NCBI RefSeq assembly: GCF_900188185.1 | Contig: NZ_FZPA01000003.1 | Span: 62,001 to 126,000 of the forward strand | Origin: Sphingopyxis indica | GTDB lineage: Bacteria > Pseudomonadota > Alphaproteobacteria > Sphingomonadales > Sphingomonadaceae | Length of the DNA: 64,000 bases | Reading direction: 5' to 3' | Part shown: piece by piece, positions 62,602 to 64,000 of the stretch | Layout of the letters: every line of letters starts with the position of its first letter | Numbering within the stretch: the stretch's first letter is position 1 | The notes under the pieces: model-generated | The model's database searches: none | What the model saw: the letters and a program-made list of their open reading frames with translations, nothing else | Told to the model about the DNA's origin: nothing | Translations under genes and position numbers: made by a program

Positions 62602-63698
62602 TGCACCAGTTCCATTTCTTTCCGTCGCGCACGATGGCGCTCTATATGGGGCGGCTGTTCTTCGTCCGCACCTTCGCCATCCTCTTCGCGCTCGTCGTCA
62701 TCCTCCAGACGCTCGACCTGCTCGGCGAAAGCGGCAAGATCCTGGCCGTCGCGGGCAATGGCGACGCCGAGGTGTGGCGCTATGTCGGGCTGCGCGTCCC
62801 GCAGATCATCGAGACCTTCCTGCCCTTTTCGGTGCTGCTCGGCACGATTTTGACGCTGATCACGCTCAACCAGAACAGCGAGGTGATCGCGATGAAGGCG
62901 GCGGGCATGTCGGCGCACCAGGTGCTGGCGCCGCTGTTCCTCGCCGCGCTGCTCGTCGCGGCGATCAGCTTCGGCTTCAACGAGCGGATCGTCGCGCGCG
63001 CGACCGCGGCGCTCAGCGCGTGGCAAAAGGTCGAATATGCCGAGGTGCCGAAGGACAGCGGGGTCCGCTCGAACATCTGGGTGCGCGAGGGCGACGACCT
63101 GATCAACGCGCAGACGGTCGAGGCCGGCGGACCGGCGATCGTGCTGCGCGGCGTCAAAATCTATGAGCGCACCGGCGGCATCCTGTCGTCGGTCCTGTCG
63201 GCGGACACGGGCCGCGCGGTCGACGGCGGGTGGGAGCTGACGAACGCCAGGCGCTTCCTGCGCCGGTCGGGGACGGTCGAGGAATTGGGCACCATCGTCG
63301 CGGCCAAGGGCGTGCGCCCCGACCAGTTCACCCTCGCACAGGTCGACGGCGACCAGCTGCCCTTCCTGCAACTGAAGAGCGCGATCGCCGATCTCGAGGC
63401 CGCGGGGCGGCCGGTCGATTCGCTGAAGGGCGTGCTCTGGCACAAGATTTCGGGGCCGCTGTCGGCGGTGCTGATGCCGCTGCTCGGCGCGGTCGCAGCG
63501 TTCGGCCTCGCGCGGTCGGGCAAGCTGTTCGTGCGCGCGATCCTGGGAATGGCGCTCGGCTTCGCCTATTTCGTCGCCGACAATTTCGCGCTCGCGATGG
63601 GCGACCTCGGCGCCTATTCGCCCTTCCTAGCCGCGTGGGGGCCGTTCATCCTCTTCGCACTGATCGGCGAGATGATCCTGATCCGCACCGAAGAGTGA
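62601..63698 (+). CDS. lptG: LPS export ABC permease LptG
   Basis: A 365-residue partner of LptF with the same fold: LYMGRLFFVRTFAILFAL, FLPFSVLLGTILTLITL, EVIAMKAAGMSAHQV, a periplasmic beta-domain, and closing helices with FALARSG-type SGKLFVRAILGMALGFAYF. The ATG shares a base with the lptF stop, so the two subunits are translated in coupling. Confidence 0.92.
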   Translation: MHQFHFFPSRTMALYMGRLFFVRTFAILFALVVILQTLDLLGESGKILAVAGNGDAEVWRYVGLRVPQIIETFLPFSVLLGTILTLITLNQNSEVIAMKAAGMSAHQVLAPLFLAALLVAAISFGFNERIVARATAALSAWQKVEYAEVPKDSGVRSNIWVREGDDLINAQTVEAGGPAIVLRGVKIYERTGGILSSVLSADTGRAVDGGWELTNARRFLRRSGTVEELGTIVAAKGVRPDQFTLAQVDGDQLPFLQLKSAIADLEAAGRPVDSLKGVLWHKISGPLSAVLMPLLGAVAAFGLARSGKLFVRAILGMALGFAYFVADNFALAMGDLGAYSPFLAAWGPFILFALIGEMILIRTEE

Positions 63699-63824
63699 CC
63701 CGTCCGCGGCCGGGCCCGAACGCGTTGCCGTTTTTTTAGGCACCGCCGTTACCGCATTGCCCAAAGACCGGGCAGCGGCGCAACTTCGTGCCAAAAATCT
63801 TGCCGAAAGCTTGCGATTCGCCAA

Positions 63825-63841
63825 TTGGCACGGCTCTTGAT
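63825..63841 (+). promoter_or_regulatory. Sigma-54 promoter of the PII gene
   Basis: TTGGCACGGCTCTTGAT agrees with the -24/-12 consensus (TGGCAC, then TTG-A/T) apart from one base. The PII start is 110 bases downstream. GGCGCAACTTCGTGCC at 63777-63792 may be an NtrC site. Confidence 0.75.
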
Positions 63842-63951
63842 TGATGCAAGATGGCGGGACACCGCACCGACTCGACCGGGGAACCGGACAGGCGCGCCTG
63901 TCCGGCTTTGGCCGCGAGCGACGGTGGCGAGCCCAAAGGGGGATGAGTTAA

Positions 63952-64000
63952 GTGAAGAAGATTGAGGCGATCATCAAACCGTTCAAGCTGGACGAGGTGA
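63952..64000 (+). CDS. Nitrogen regulatory protein PII (GlnB/GlnK), cut by the window edge
   Basis: Only the first 16 codons are inside the window: KKIEAIIKPFKLDEV, the highly conserved PII N-terminus. The start is GTG, with GGGGGA ten bases before it. PII senses 2-oxoglutarate, ATP and ADP and controls glutamine synthetase and ammonium transport. Whether it is GlnB (with glnA) or GlnK (with amtB) depends on the next gene outside the window; the sigma-54 promoter fits either. Confidence 0.92.
   Translation, partial: MKKIEAIIKPFKLDEV

Overview
The window is high-GC, densely coded DNA from an alphaproteobacterium, most likely a sphingomonad (Sphingopyxis/Sphingomonas type). The reasons are a serine palmitoyltransferase paired with its own acyl carrier protein, a PhoK-type alkaline phosphatase, an HrcA/CIRCE-controlled groESL operon, a TonB receptor grouped with a tryptophan-halogenase-like protein, SapC and a cupin, and several families of intergenic palindromes. 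No database search was run. All family names come from motifs and remembered family features.

Left part, 1-29.1 kb: a hemicellulose-utilisation locus. It encodes exported hydrolases (GH9, two GH43, GH51, GH95, GH3, an acetyl-xylan-esterase-like alpha/beta hydrolase and a jelly-roll protein), xylose isomerase and xylulokinase, one very large TonB-dependent receptor, and the accessory group of flavin-dependent halogenase, SapC and JmjC/cupin_8 protein. Two GntR/FCD regulators are present. A 14-bp palindrome of LacI-operator type (TGGTAGCGCTACCA and variants) stands before GH9, in the GH43-xylB-xylA / GH51-GH95 divergence, and in the TonB receptor / SapC divergence. No LacI gene lies in the window, so the regulator must act in trans. 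A second motif, TTGTnnnACAA, occurs in two other divergent promoter regions and fits a GntR/FCD protein. The likely flow is: oligosaccharide uptake by the receptor, periplasmic trimming by GH3, GH43, GH51 and GH95, then xylose to xylulose 5-phosphate by XylA and XylB. At the left edge are a truncated secreted protein, a small protein, a serine hydrolase with its GntR regulator, an M28-like protein with a damaged metal site, and a remnant of a BCCT transporter.

A tRNA-Gln gene at 29.2 kb marks a change of character. To its right is core genome: ilvE, a MarR regulator, proC, phoK, a DsbD-type reductase, tlyA, tspO, ubiK, a YbjN protein, a beta-helix protein and a CPA2 antiporter. Next comes a methionine-cycle operon (ArsR-methyltransferase regulator of SahR type, metF, and a split metH with an acetyltransferase gene between its halves). 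It is followed by three small Ala/Asp-rich lipoproteins, a DJ-1-like protein, glutaminyl cyclase, groESL, a MATE exporter, a PycTM-like membrane protein, acyl carrier protein plus serine palmitoyltransferase, a hybrid histidine kinase, a lipid-metabolism operon (DUF2141, diacylglycerol kinase-like, nucleotidyltransferase), lptF-lptG, and the start of a PII gene behind a sigma-54 promoter.

Six families of long intergenic inverted repeats lie between 31 and 60 kb, and I saw none in the 29 kb to the left. This supports reading the left part as an accessory block next to the 3' end of the tRNA. The most interesting candidate for an incompletely described system is the receptor-halogenase-SapC-cupin group embedded in the glycan locus.
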